Source: Spinacia oleracea
Taxonomy: Eukaryota > Streptophyta > Magnoliopsida > Caryophyllales > Amaranthaceae
Reading direction: 5' to 3'
Assembly: GCF_020520425.1 (NCBI RefSeq)
Contig: NC_079491.1
Location: 45,374,027-45,438,026, forward strand
DNA: 64,000 bases
Each line of letters begins with the position of its first letter. Position 1 is the stretch's first letter. A program made the position numbers and the translations under genes. This document shows positions 34,536-46,941 of this stretch, in pieces. Below the pieces are notes generated by a model. It had not been told where the DNA came from and made no database searches. It saw nothing but the letters and a program-made list of their open reading frames with translations.

Positions 34536-36615
34536 CTAAAAAATAAGCTCGTGAGGTTTCATGCCCGACTTTAACGAAAACCTTGCTGCCAAATAGGCCT
34601 TCAACTCAGGGACGGCTTCAATGTTTTTGGTTAATGGAGCATCAACCGCCTTTTGTGACTCTTTCTTCTCTGCTGGAAGAACATTTTTCTCCTGAAATTA
34701 AGTATGCAATTCAAATGGTGAGACTACTAAACCAGTGCATCATCAACAACTGCACTTCTAACAGATACAACCAAATAAAGAGCTCACCTCTTTCTCTGCC
34801 TCGAAAAATTCTCCTTCTCCTTTCTTTTTCTTCTGTTCACCTTGCTTTGCAAAGTATTTGTCGTCAATTTTGGTTACATCCACTCCAGAAATATCAACTT
34901 TTGTAGAAGTAGCAATGACATAAGCTTGGTTGCATCGCCTTAGTGGGACCCCATTGATCTTAAAGGGACCTACATGAAACAGCAGAAATCACTTGAGATA
35001 TAGAGTTTGACAAAGATAGCCAATTACTAAAAAATTAACATGCACAACCAAGTTTATCTGCTATCTGAATAATCAATAAATAACCACAAACAAAAAGGAA
35101 TAACATAGGCAAAAATCATAGGCGAGTGTTAGAAACACATTGTGGGTAGTTTTCACTAAAAAACAGCAATTCAGAAGACTATGACAGTACTATACTTACT
35201 ACTATGGTTCTATGGATTATCATGATAATACTTCCCTCTCAGCTTGTCCGTTTAACAAAAGCATATGAAGTACTTCCATAAAAAGTATTATGCAACAATA
35301 TCAAAGCCAATGCACACCACAACAACACAATCCATAAAAATGTTCAATAATCATTGATCACTCATTCCATCACTAATACAAAGGTGTATGAGCAGGACAC
35401 ATACGGAAATAGCAATGTTATGGCAAAGAAATAAGAGTGATATGATGATATCAGAATTTTGGCAAAACCAAGTTTAGCGCAAGTAAACTTGTTCCAAATT
35501 AGTTGAACCGGAAAAAGAAGTAAGATATCACTTTGCATTTCACTTCCAACCCAATACCATGGCACTATTCACAATGATTCATAAACATTGCATATGATAC
35601 CATTGTAAATTAAAAACAGGACAACGAACTCCTAATGCCAACCATTTCCAACATCCATTCCCAAAAGAATTATAAGTTTATAACCCTAGTCCCTGAAGGC
35701 GCTTCAACAGAGTTCAAACAACTTAAAGGTAAGGTCTATCACAGTATCAGTATGACTGATTCACTACAGCCCAAAAACCAAAAATATAAATCCAATACAG
35801 TAATACACCACAAAAATGATTAATCACACTCTACACTATACCAATTCGCATTTCGTTTCCAACTAAACACATACAGTATTGACATTCAAACACGAAGCCA
35901 TAGGCCAACCATCAACAGAGTTCAATTCAAACTAATATCGAGATATACAACAGCTGTTAGATACAAACTAAATAAACCACCAATCAATCAGGCTAACATT
36001 AACACATGTAAATTCTATAACACCAAGATTAGAAAAACACATCCAAATCCTAATTTAAGAAATCAAACCCAAAATACAAAAATAAAGTAAGATAATACTA
36101 CTTCCACCTTACCAGTAATGAGAAGTAAGCCGGATGAAAGTTGTTTCAAGAACACAACTCTTTTCCCCTTAAACCTCCCAGCTAACACAATCAACACTGT
36201 CCCAGGTGTAATACTCGCCCTATCAAAATTAATAAAAAGTAAATAAAAATTATTACTAACAAACTACAATAGAAATCCACAACTTCTATAAAATTAAATA
36301 AAAACAACAATCACCAATAAATTACAATTAAAATCAACATTTTTTATTAACTAAAGAAAAGTCGAACCTGAGCTTAGCGGGTTTGGGCTTGCGCTTGTTG
36401 ATCAACGGTTTCTTGACATCGTCGGCAGGATAAAACTTGGAAGTCTTCTCTGCCGTAGCCGGTGCAGCAACCTTGGGTGCGTGTGTAGGGAAAACACCGC
36501 CGTTTTTGGCCTTGATAGCCCAGAGACCTCTCTTGTGGTACATTTTTGATCGGCTAAATTTTCCGATACCTTTTACTAGATCTGGGTTTCTGCTTGTGGT
36601 CCTTGGTTTCGCCAT
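34536..36615 (-). CDS. RPL6: 60S ribosomal protein eL6 (L6)
   Basis: Four exons on the minus strand: 36615-36368, 36219-36113, 34969-34788 and 34691-34536. They total 693 bases, 230 residues, and every intron is GT..AG. The start is ATG at 36613-36615 ([19 protein letters not shown]) and the stop is at 34536-34538. Exon 1 encodes the basic N-terminal region, exons 2-3 the KOW-like ribosomal_L6e domain ([20 protein letters not shown], then [20 protein letters not shown]), and exon 4 the C-terminal helix ([12 protein letters not shown]). Length matches plant eL6, about 230 residues. It is a structural protein of the cytosolic large subunit. All splice joins keep the frame and I see no stop or frameshift, so the gene looks functional. 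Intron 2 (34970-36112) is the longest. Confidence 0.95.
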
Positions 36616-36691
36616 TGTTGCGGCGGCTTTGGTTGTGTGCGTGATTGTGGGTGCTGAGTTACAGAGAAATGAGGAGAGAGATGAACTGATA

Positions 36692-36699
36692 AAACCCTA
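36692..36699. promoter_or_regulatory. Telo-box upstream of eL6
   Basis: AAACCCTA lies about 80 bases upstream of the eL6 ATG. This interstitial telomere-like motif is common in promoters or leaders of plant ribosomal-protein genes and other growth-linked genes. Function here is inferred from position. Confidence 0.6.
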
Positions 36700-37569
36700 G
36701 AAAAAGAAGGGCTGCTTTTTGTAGTTGAGGCCTGCGGTGGATACGAATGTGTCCAATACGTTTGTTGGACTCGGATCCAGTTATGAGAATTCTTTGGTGG
36801 TAAAATGGTTATCATATTGTTATAAACGCATTATAATCTGGTCCACGTTAACTTAGAGTGGACCAGGACAATGGAGTAATTTTAGCTGGTCAATATGTGT
36901 AACTGTCACGTTATCGTTATTTCACGATTTTAAAATAATAATTATATGTGTATTACCGTAACTATGTGATTTAAAGAGTTATTATGTAATTTATATAGTT
37001 TATATTCGAATTGTGCCTAGCACACTTTATATACGTTTTATTTATTTTTAATTTTCAATAATTTCAGATATGAATTCTATTCATTTCTCTCTCTTTATTT
37101 TCTCTCTATCAGATTTTTGCCCAATTTTCTAGGGTTTGTTAATTTTTGTTCAATTTTCTTCGTAATTATCTTGTAATTCTCATAATTGTATCTACTAGAG
37201 GAGGAAAAAATGGAGGAAGTAGTAGATCAAGAATGAGGTTCGCCATTACCGAAACTGAATCGAAGAATTGTGCTCGTCTACAAAATTATCGCAAGAATTT
37301 TGAGAGATCACATTCGGTTCGTTGTTTTTAAAGTATTTTAAGTCTATTTTTATTTAAAATTGAAAATGTTTGTTGTTTTTGAGAAATTAAAGTTTGTGTT
37401 TTGCCGAAATATCGTTTTCACTTCGCGAATTGGATCAGTGATTTCGCGATTTTAAGTAGTAATTATATGAGTTATAAAGTAACTTTATGATTTAAAGAGG
37501 TACTATGTGATTTTTAGAGTTTTTGTGCAATTTTAACTATAAGTATATGATATATACTAACTATTACTA

Positions 37570-37819
37570 CTTTCTCTGTTCCTTAAATATCGCATCATGG
37601 TTGACTTTTACTTCTATAACCCATTACTTTGACTCTTAATATCTCAAATTGTGTGTAAGTAAAAATTGTAAAAAAATGATATTTAGAAAACTTATATCGT
37701 TACGAATCTAAGATGACCCCACATCACTATTCTTACGTATGAATCACAAAAAATAGCCAAATTCGTAGTGTGAATAGTGTAAAAAACTAAATGGTGCGAT
37801 ATTTACGGAACGGAGGAAG
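37570..37819. mobile_element. Stowaway-type MITE, 250 bp
   Basis: Ends CTTTCTCTGTTCCTTAAATA and the complementary ...ATTTACGGAACGGAGGAAG are flanked by TA at 37568-37569 and 37820-37821. The inverted ends pair over about 30 bases with few mismatches. Confidence 0.82.
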
Positions 37820-38003
37820 TATAACATTTTCTTACTGTGTGTTATAATTATGTATGAACTATATTTGACTATAAATTTCATGATTGTGTGAATATAATTG
37901 AAAAGGTTTGCCCTCTTCTAAAAATCGATGCGAGAATTTGGAAAAATTATGTGTTGTCGTTATTTTTAAAGTACTTTAATTTTTTATTTTTAAAGTTGAA
38001 ATA

Positions 38004-38331
38004 CTCCCTCCATCCCAGAATACTCGCACCGCTTTCCTTACAACGTCGTTCCGGATTACTCGCACCGTTTCTATACATGGAAAACTTTTATTAATATTAT
38101 ACTTACCCATGATCCCCATGAACCAACCTATATCCCTACTCCCTAAAAAAAACATTAAAAAGTGAGTCATTTTTCACTACCTCTTTAAAAAGTTGACTCA
38201 ATTTCCACTACCTATATTAAGATAATAGCACACTATCAACTACCATCTAATTAATTAAATAATAAGTCAATTACATTGCATTAAACTTTGTGCCGGTTAA
38301 AACGGTTCGAGTATTCAGGGACGGGGGGGAG
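38004..38331. mobile_element. Stowaway-type MITE, 328 bp
   Basis: Begins CTCCCTCCATCCCAGAATAC and ends GTATTCAGGGACGGGGGGGAG, flanked by TA (38002-38003, 38332-38333). A separate subfamily from the 37570 copy, with ACTCGCACCG-type subterminal text. Confidence 0.82.
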
Positions 38332-39052
38332 TAGCTACTATGTGAATTATTAGTTCTTTATATGTTCTTTTATCTATTCTATATTACTAGTAATAAGAGT
38401 TATTATATTATGATGAGAGTAACTATATGACTATAAAAATAACCATGTCTGCAATTCTGCAAGTGTATTACCATCATTAATAGTAAAAGTTACTATATCA
38501 TATATAATAGTAACTATATGTTTTAAATAGTTACGGAGTACTATGTTATTTTTTCATATTTAAATCATAAATTATTAACATGGTTGATACATTATTTATT
38601 ATTTCCAGGTATGCTTTGATACACATTGTTCTGGTGGTACATTGTATAAATTAATAAAAGAATTTACAACACTATAGATGGAAATTGTTGAAAATATTGT
38701 TTTGGTGGCTTGCTATGATTATAATAATAACTATGTTTGCACTTTTGTGACTATATGACCATCAATAATAGTAATAGTGGTTATATCATGTATAATAGTA
38801 ACTATATGTTTGAAATAGTTACTATGTGTATTATTATGTTCTTTGTATGTTCATTCTTTTACTCTATATTATTAGTAATAAGAGTAACTATATTATGAAG
38901 ACAATAACTAAATGATTATAACAATAATTATGTCTGCAACTCTGTGACTACATGACCATCAATAATAGTAATAGTGACTATATCATGTATAATAGTAACT
39001 ATATGTTTGAAATAATTACTACTCGTATGTACCCGTGCTAATGCACGGGATA

Positions 39053-39547
39053 TCTATACTAATATATTAAAAGGCGTTTTGAAGAAAGTATACGTGTCAC
39101 GTAGACCTCTCCTTATTACGCCACGTCACCACTAATTAGCAACATGACATTTCATTACAACCAAAAAACATCTAACAAAGATCGAACACAAGACCTCTTT
39201 GTTAAAAGTTACACTTCTTACCATCTTAACCAACTACAACTTATGTAATATCTTTCTATATAAGCAAATATATTCTCTTTACAATAAACAATATATTGAA
39301 TAAAAGCGAATGCAAAAAACGGAATGATTATTTGATTTATAAATGTACAGTTATTACTTTGGAGAAAAGGATCCGGCTTTGTTTAGATTTTTGGATGTGG
39401 GGTTTTAGACCTGGGAGGTTGTTGATCGGCCACTAATCATATGTCACCACCGTAATTTGATGATGACACCATCTCTACATGCACATAATTAAAAAAAAGA
39501 CCCGAATAAAAGTCAAAACCCGGGGCAACGCCCGGGCTACACACTAG
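39053..39547 (+). mobile_element. Complete short Helitron, 495 bp
   Basis: It starts TCTATACTAATATATTAAAA after an A (39052). It ends with hairpin CCCGGG-GCAACG-CCCGGG (39519-39536), seven bases, then CTAG (39544-39547) and a T. All Helitron end rules are met. It has no coding capacity. Immediately to its left is another Helitron-type hairpin (39032-39049). Confidence 0.85.
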
Positions 39548-40589
39548 TTTTTAAAATTAAAAAGCTAATAAAAAAAGTATTAATTTTAGTTTCCTTCTTT
39601 ATTCATATTATTATTTAAATTGACTAAATTTTTTAATATTTTCCTTTTTGGTTAGTATTTTTCTCCCTCTTGTTGATAATTTAATTTCATGCTTTGGTAG
39701 TTTCTTATTTGGTTCAGCTTAATTTAAGGAAATTAAAGGTGGTGACGTGGATTAGTTGTGGTTTGAGAATTGGGGTTTTGAAGGCCTCTCATTTCTCACC
39801 ACTCTACTTTAATAATATAGATGTGTATTATTATGTTCTTTATATGTTCTGTTTTTTACTCTATATTATTAGTAATAAGAGTTACTATATTATGATGACA
39901 GTAACTATATAACTATAACAATAAATATGTGTGCAACTCTACATGTAACACCCCGACAATTCCCATTTTCTGAAATAACCCTTTTATAAATATAACTATA
40001 GAGAATTATCAAAGTATTATCGCCCGTGTAAAAACGTAACGGCTTGTTCAGAATTTTGCAGCGGAAAACATAAAACTAACTTTTAGGTTTATAAATAATC
40101 GATTACATATTAAATCCAATCAACGAAAATAAGGAAATATAAATAGTACGACAAATTTCAACTCCAAATTAACAAACCAAGTCACTTAGCAAAACAAAAC
40201 TAAATGCAAGCTCTCTAATCCCGATCCCAATGATGCATCATCTTCAAACCTGTAGATGGGCAACGCTTATTGATCCTTAGAGACTGCTCACCAAAATGGG
40301 TCATCACAGGATCAATAAGGCATAGCCATGATCAACACACACAAACAAAGCACGTAATCAGCAAAGCTGAGTACTAAACAATAGTAATCCTAACATGATT
40401 CTATTAAGCAAACAACCCTAACATGATACTAATAAAACATAAGTGAAAACATATTAACTTGAAGACTCTATTAGACTGAACAAGACCTTTGTATCATTAA
40501 CATTATTTTAATTGAAATAGTCAATTGATCGAGTTGTCCAACCAGAAGTCTTCACTAAGGAAGACGAGGTACGGGCGCGACTCCGTAAC

Positions 40590-41118
40590 TGTAATCCCCC
40601 GCAAATTTAGAAATATTATTTATATATTTTAACGTATAGTTAATTATATTTAAATAAGAACTTACGAATTTTAGAAATAAATATATAATCAACGTATATT
40701 TATTTTATTACATTTTTAATATTTTTAATGATTTATGAAATCAAAAGTAATTTTAGAATTTTTCGTTGAAAAGAAATCGAATTACGAAAATCGATTGAAC
40801 TTAGAAAACGATCCTAATCGATTTTGGATTCAAATTCTAAAACTAAATACTAATCCTAGCCCAATTAGATTCCTAGCCCATAAAATATCTAAGCCCCAAC
40901 TAACCCCAAAAGTTTACTCACTATTGTTTTCTCTCTCCTCTCAAACCCTCATGAAGTCTCACGTACTTTTGCTCTCTCCTTTCACGTGAAACTCACAAAA
41001 CACACAAACTCACAAACCCTCTCATCCCTCCTTCTCCAGCCGCCGCACCAACCGCCGTGACTGCTGCCGCGCCACCGTCGCCCTTCGACGTCCGGTACTC
41101 TCCTTCTCCTTCTCTTGT

Positions 41119-41174
<56 letters not shown>

Positions 41175-43536
41175 TTTGTCTCCTTATTTTGTGTCCTCCT
41201 TTCTCACAGCCACTGTGCTGTCACTCGCAGCCGCCAAAGTCGCCGCACCACCGCCGGCGAGCCTCGCCCTTCCTTCTCCTCTCGTTCGTCTCCCCTCTCT
41301 TCGCCTATTGCTTGCTGTTGGGTCTTTCGCGAGCAACCAGCGCCGCTGCGACCCACCTGTGCCACCACCTTCGGTGCCCAGTCTCCGTGGCCGTGCCTCC
41401 TTGTCTGCTGCCGCCACCCTTGTCCGTCGGCCAGCACTTACCTCCCTTTTTACTCGGTTATTTCTTAAACCCTAAGTAACTAATTATTTTAAATTAAAGT
41501 TTGTTAATTTAGATTATGTTCTTAAATTAAATTTATAATTTTTATGGTAAATATGATTTTCAGATTTGATGTTGAGATTAAAAATGAATTAATTTTCAGT
41601 TTTGATTAATTAAAATTAAGATTAGGGCTTAATCATGATTTATTAATTTGAATTATGTTTTCTTGAATTAAAGCTATGGGTTTTGTGATTTAAATTATGA
41701 ATTTAAGATTATATGAATTTTGTAATAAAGTTATTAATTTTCAGATTATCTAATTACATTGAAATATTGGTTTTGATTGTTTAAAGTATGAAATTCAAGG
41801 TTTTTATGATTATTAATCATGATGAGTTGAGTGTGGATTATTGAATTGGTTGTTTTGAGACACTAGGAACGTAGATTGACCATGGTGAAGCTTTTAAATG
41901 AATTTATATTGCTGAAAATTTAAAGTACGATGTTTGCAAAAGTTTTCAACGAATTTCAATCACTAATTCAATAATTATGATTCTAGGAAATCAAATGTTT
42001 AAGTTTTGATATTGGAGAAAGTTCTAAATATGTTTAGGATGCATTTAGAATGCTCTCTTATGGTTATCAATGATTAGGAATTGATTGGGAATATTTGTTG
42101 GTTGTTTTAGGCGGAGAATTCTCTTTAGGCGACTTTTGAATTATTAAAGTGGTCTTGCAGTTTGTTTCACAAGGTACGTACATACCTGTGTGCTTGGAAT
42201 GTGTGCTAATTGTTGAAACCATGTTGAATTTGTTGTTGAACTTGGCTATGTTGATAGTATTGTTGAACTTGGTGATGTTGATATTATCGACGAACTTAGT
42301 CAGGTTGAAATTGCATGTTTAATACTGTTGCATGGTTATATTGAACCTATATTGCATTACGAGAATTATAACATGTTAGTATGGATGATTGATGCAAACA
42401 TGTTTGATTGGGAACACTAGATTACTTTGTATATATTGATTCAGATCAGTTGATTGTTGTTCCCTTTTAGCTTTTCACTACTTTATGAGGGCCGAGGACC
42501 TTGTTTAGTAAGTTGAAACCTTATACCCATATAGAGGGGTTAATCAGTATTAAAGGAAAGGTTGGATTTAATTGGAATGAGTCTTCTTTGATCCCTTTAT
42601 GATACTTACTTAATTCCAAGATAAAAACAGTTGTGAATACATGTGGTTTGTATGCCTTATGTGATTGTTAAGTCATAACAGAGTTTCAATTTGTAAATCA
42701 TGTAAAGTGAAACTGAGTAGCAATAGCTTTAGACAGTGCACGTCTAAAGTGACGGACAAACAGGAGTTGGGGTTCATGGTGGTAGCCCATGGCCTTTAAT
42801 TCGGACCGGATTGATCACCGTGTCCTATTTTTATTCAAACGTTCCTCGATATCGCAGGTCACTGAGGTTACGGAGTCGCGCCCGTACCTCGTCTTCCTTA
42901 GTGAAGCCTCTAGCTAGAAAACTCGGTCCATTGTCTATTTCAACTAAAATAATATTATTGTTATAAGTGTAGCCTAGTCTAGTCAAGTATGGTCGTCAAA
43001 TTATCATGTTTGTCTGCCCTTATTTATGTTCATTAGTATCATGTTAGGATGATTCGTTTGGTAGTATCATGTTAGGATTATTATTGCTTTTAGTATGTAG
43101 TACTCAGCTTTGCTGATTACGTGCTTTGTTTGTGTGTGTTGATCATGGCTATGCCTTATTGATCCTGTGATGACCCAACTTTGGTGAGCAGTCTCTAAGG
43201 ATCAATAAGCATTGCCCATCTACAGGTTTGAAGATGATGCATCATTGGGATCGGGATTAGAGAGCTTGTAGTTATATTTGTTTTATTAAGTGATCTGGTT
43301 TGTTAACTTATATTTGAAAGTTGTCGTACTATTCGTATTTCCTTATTTCCGTTAATTGGTTTTGGACTTAATATGTAATCGATTATTTATGAACCTAAAA
43401 GTTAGTTTTATGTTTTCCGCTGCAAAATTCTGAATAAGCCGTACGTTTTCACACGGGCGATAATGCCTTGATAATTCTCTATAGTTATATTTATAAAAGG
43501 GTTGTTATAGAAAAAGGGAATTGCCGGGGTGTTACA
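40590..43536 (+). mobile_element. Solo LTR, 2947 bp, inserted in the gypsy LTR (plus strand)
   Basis: Starts TGTAATCCCCCGCAAATTTA, ends CCGGGGTGTTACA, and is flanked by GTAAC at 40585-40589 and 43537-43541, a perfect 5-bp target duplication. There is no interior, so it is the product of LTR-LTR recombination. Orientation is opposite to its host LTR. Confidence 0.93.
41116..41174. repeat. CTTT tetranucleotide microsatellite
   Basis: About 14 near-perfect TTTC units inside the plus-strand solo LTR, at the start of its GC-rich block. It is absent from the other LTR copies, so it expanded after insertion or in this lineage. Confidence 0.95.
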
Positions 43537-44091
43537 GTAACCTCAGTGGCCTGCGATATCGAGGAACTTTTGAATAAAATAGAACACGGTGATCAATCCG
43601 GTCCGAGAAAAGGCCATGGGCTACCACCATGAACCCCAACTCCTGTTTGTCCGTCACTTCAGACGTGCACAGTCTAAAGCTATTGCTACTCAGTTTCACT
43701 TTACATGATTTACAGATTAAACTCTGTTGTGACTCAACAATCACATAAGGCATAAAATCAACAATTATTCACAACTGTTTTTATCTTGGAATTAAGTAAG
43801 TGATCACAAAGATATCAATCAAGACTCATTCCAATTAAATTCAACCTTTCCTTTAATACTGATCAACCCCTCTATATGGGTATAAGCTTTCAACTTACTA
43901 AACAAGGTCCTCGGCCCTCATAAAGTAGTGAAAAGCTAAAAGGGAACAACGATCAATCGATCTGAATCAATATATATAAAATAATCTAGTGTTCCCAACC
44001 AAACATGTTAGAATCAACCATCCATACTAACATGTTATAATTCTCACAACGAAATATATGTCAATATGTCCATCCAACAATATTAAACATG

Positions 44092-44172
44092 CAATTTCAA
44101 CATAACCAAGTTCATCAACAATTTCAACATAACCAAGTTCATCAACAATTTCAACATAACCAAGTTCATCAA
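44092..44172. repeat. Three-copy 27-bp tandem repeat
   Basis: Unit CAATTTCAACATAACCAAGT...TCATCAA is repeated three times in the middle part of the split LTR. Confidence 0.9.
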
Positions 44173-44190
44173 AAAATAACACACATTCCA

Positions 44191-46941
44191 TGTAACACCC
44201 CGACAATTCTCTCTTTTCTAAAATAACTTTTTAACATAAAACGTAGAGAATTATCAAGGCATTATCGCCCGTGTGAAAACGTAACGGCTTATTCAGAATT
44301 TTTTTGCAGCGGAAAACATAAAACAAACTTTTAGGTTTATAAATAATCGATTAGATACTAAATCCAAAAACCAATTAACGTAAATAAGGAAATATAAATA
44401 GTACGACAAATTTCAACTCCAAATTAACAAACCAAGTCACTTAGCAAAACAAAACTAAATACAAGCTCTCTAATCCCGATCCCAATGATGCATCATCTTC
44501 AAACCTGTAGATGGCAACGCTTATTGATCCTTAGAGACTGCTCACCAAAATGGGTCATCACAGGATCAAAAAGGCATAGCCATGATCAACACACACAAAC
44601 AAAGCACGTAATCAGCAAAGCTGAGTACTACATACTAAATCAATAATAATTCTAACATTATTCTATTAAACGATCAATCCTAACATGATACTAATAAAAC
44701 ATAAATAAGGGCAGGAAAAACATATTAATTTGAAGATCACACTTGACTAGACTAGGCTAGACTGGACTAGAACTTTTATAACAATAATATTATTTTAATT
44801 GAAATAGACAATGGACGGAGTTTTCTAGCTAGAAGCTTCACTAAGGAAGACGAGGTACGGGCGCGACTCCGTAACCTCAGTGACCTGCGATATCGAGGAA
44901 CGTTTGAATAAAAATAGGACACAGTGATCAATTCGGTCCGAGAAAAAGGCCATGGGCTACCACCATGAACCCCAACTCTTGTTTGTCCGTCACTTTAGAC
45001 GTGCATAGTCTAAAGCTATTGCTACTCAGTTTCACTTTACATGATTTACAAATTGAAACTCTGTTATGAGTCAACAATCACATAAGGCATACAATCCACA
45101 TTTATTCACAACTGTTTTTATCTTGGAATTAAGTAAGTGATCACAAAGGTATCAAACAAGACTCATTCCAATTAAATCCAACCTTTCCTTTAATACTGAT
45201 CAACCCCTCTATATGGGTATAAGGTTTCAACTTACTAAACAAGGTCCTCGACCCTCATAAAGTAGTGAAAAGCTAAAAGGAAATAACAATCAATCGATCT
45301 GAATCAATATATATAAAATAATCTAGTGTTCCCAATCAAACATGTTTGCATCAATCATCTACTAACATGTTATAATCCTCATAACGAAATATATATGTTC
45401 AACATGTCCATCCAACAATACTAAACATGAAATTCCAACACAATCAAGCTCATCAACAAATTTCAACTTGGTTTCAACAGATAACACACATTCCAAGCAC
45501 ACAGGTATGTACGTACCTTGTGTAAACAAACTAATAGGCTACTTTAACACTTTCAAAAGTCGCCTAGAGAGAATTCTCCGCCTAAAACAACCAATAAAGA
45601 TTCCCAATCAACTTCTAATAATTCACAGGCATAATCAAGCATTCTAAATACGTCCTAAACATATTTAGAACATTTCCCAACATCAAAACTTAACTACTAA
45701 ACCTCCCAGCATAGTGATTTCTTCACTAATAATCACAATTTATCATGAACTCCAATTTAACATGCCCTTTGCAATTTTCCAGCAATATAAGGTGATTTAA
45801 AACTACTCCAAACTATATTCAACATGGTTAAAATCATAAAAATCATAACTTTAATAATTCATAAACATCCTACCATGATTTAAAATCATTAAAACCTTAA
45901 TAATTCATACTTTAATAATTAAAATCCTTATTTCAATTCAATTACATAATCTGAAAATTAAATTATTAATTAAGCAAATATTAAAAACTGAAATTCGTAA
46001 CTAAATCATAAAATCTTAAATTTATTCAATCAAAATAAAAATTAAATTGATAAAGTATAATTAAAACATTTAATTACTTAGGGTTTAAGAAATAACCAAA
46101 AGTGAGGGAGAGAGAGAGTGCTGGCCAGCGACAGGGGCGGCGACAGCGAGGAAGTGGGGCGGCGGATGAAACTGGGCGGTAGAGGGAAGCAGCGGCGGCT
46201 GCTATGACCGGAGGTGTTGGTTGCGATGATGGTGAAGCAAGCAAAGAAGGGAGGATTGTTTGCGTGTGTTGGAGAAGTAAGGAAGGAAGGAGGTTGGCCG
46301 CGGCTGGGCGGCGCTGCGCTACAAGGTCGGCGGCAGGCAGGGATGGTGGCTGCCATAACACAAAAAGAACACAATAAAGAAGAGAGCAATGAAGAACGCG
46401 AGAGAGAAGGGAAAACGAAACATAAGAGGAGGAAGGAGGGCGAATTACAGACGGCGTAGGGTGGTGGCGAGGGCTGCAGCAACGGTGGTCCGGCGTGGAT
46501 GGCTGGACGGCGGCGTAGGAGAGTCTTGAGAGTTCACGTGGATGTTGAAGCAAGGTTGAGGGTTTTTCTGTGTTGTTTTCACGTGAAGTGAATGAGAGAG
46601 TTTGGGTGTTTTACGTGGAATTAGAATATGGGTAGGGAATTATGGGTTTACTTGTTTTGGGCTTTGTCAACTTGGGCTAGGATTATAATTGAGTTTGTTT
46701 GAATCCCAAAATGGTTAGGATTATTTTCTAAATTCAGTTGTGTTTTCATAATCAAAATTCTTTTCGACATAGAATTCTAAAATTATTTTAGATTGCATAA
46801 ATCGTTAAAATATTTCAAATGTAATAAAATAAATATACGTTAATTATATATTTATTTCTAAAATTCGTAAATTCTATTTAAATATAATTAACTATACGTT
46901 AAAATATATTAATAAAATTTATAAAATTACGGGGGATTACA
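44191..46941 (-). mobile_element. Solo LTR, 2751 bp, inserted in the gypsy LTR (minus strand)
   Basis: Flanked by TTCCA at 44186-44190 and 46942-46946, a perfect 5-bp target duplication. It runs TGTAACACCCCGACAATTCT to CGGGGGATTACA on the plus strand. Same orientation as its host LTR. The GC-rich block is at about 46090-46540, with CACGTG near 46536 and 46580. Confidence 0.93.

Larger units (their letters stand above)
36840..39943. repeat. AT-rich repeated region (AGTAACTATATG family)
   Basis: Motifs such as GTAACTATATG, GTTACTATATTATGATGA and ATCATGTATAATAGTAAC recur many times. Longer similar blocks lie at 38340-38560, 38700-38815, 38816-39028 and 39824-39943. A short exon-like frame lies at 37146-37331 (no domain). 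The layout recalls the GAACAT array at 4220-5680 and may be the interior of another decayed transposon. No ends were identified. Confidence 0.5.

Noticed and set aside
44092..44172. CRISPR-like array
   Set aside because: The units are contiguous without spacers and lie in a plant LTR; it is an ordinary minisatellite.
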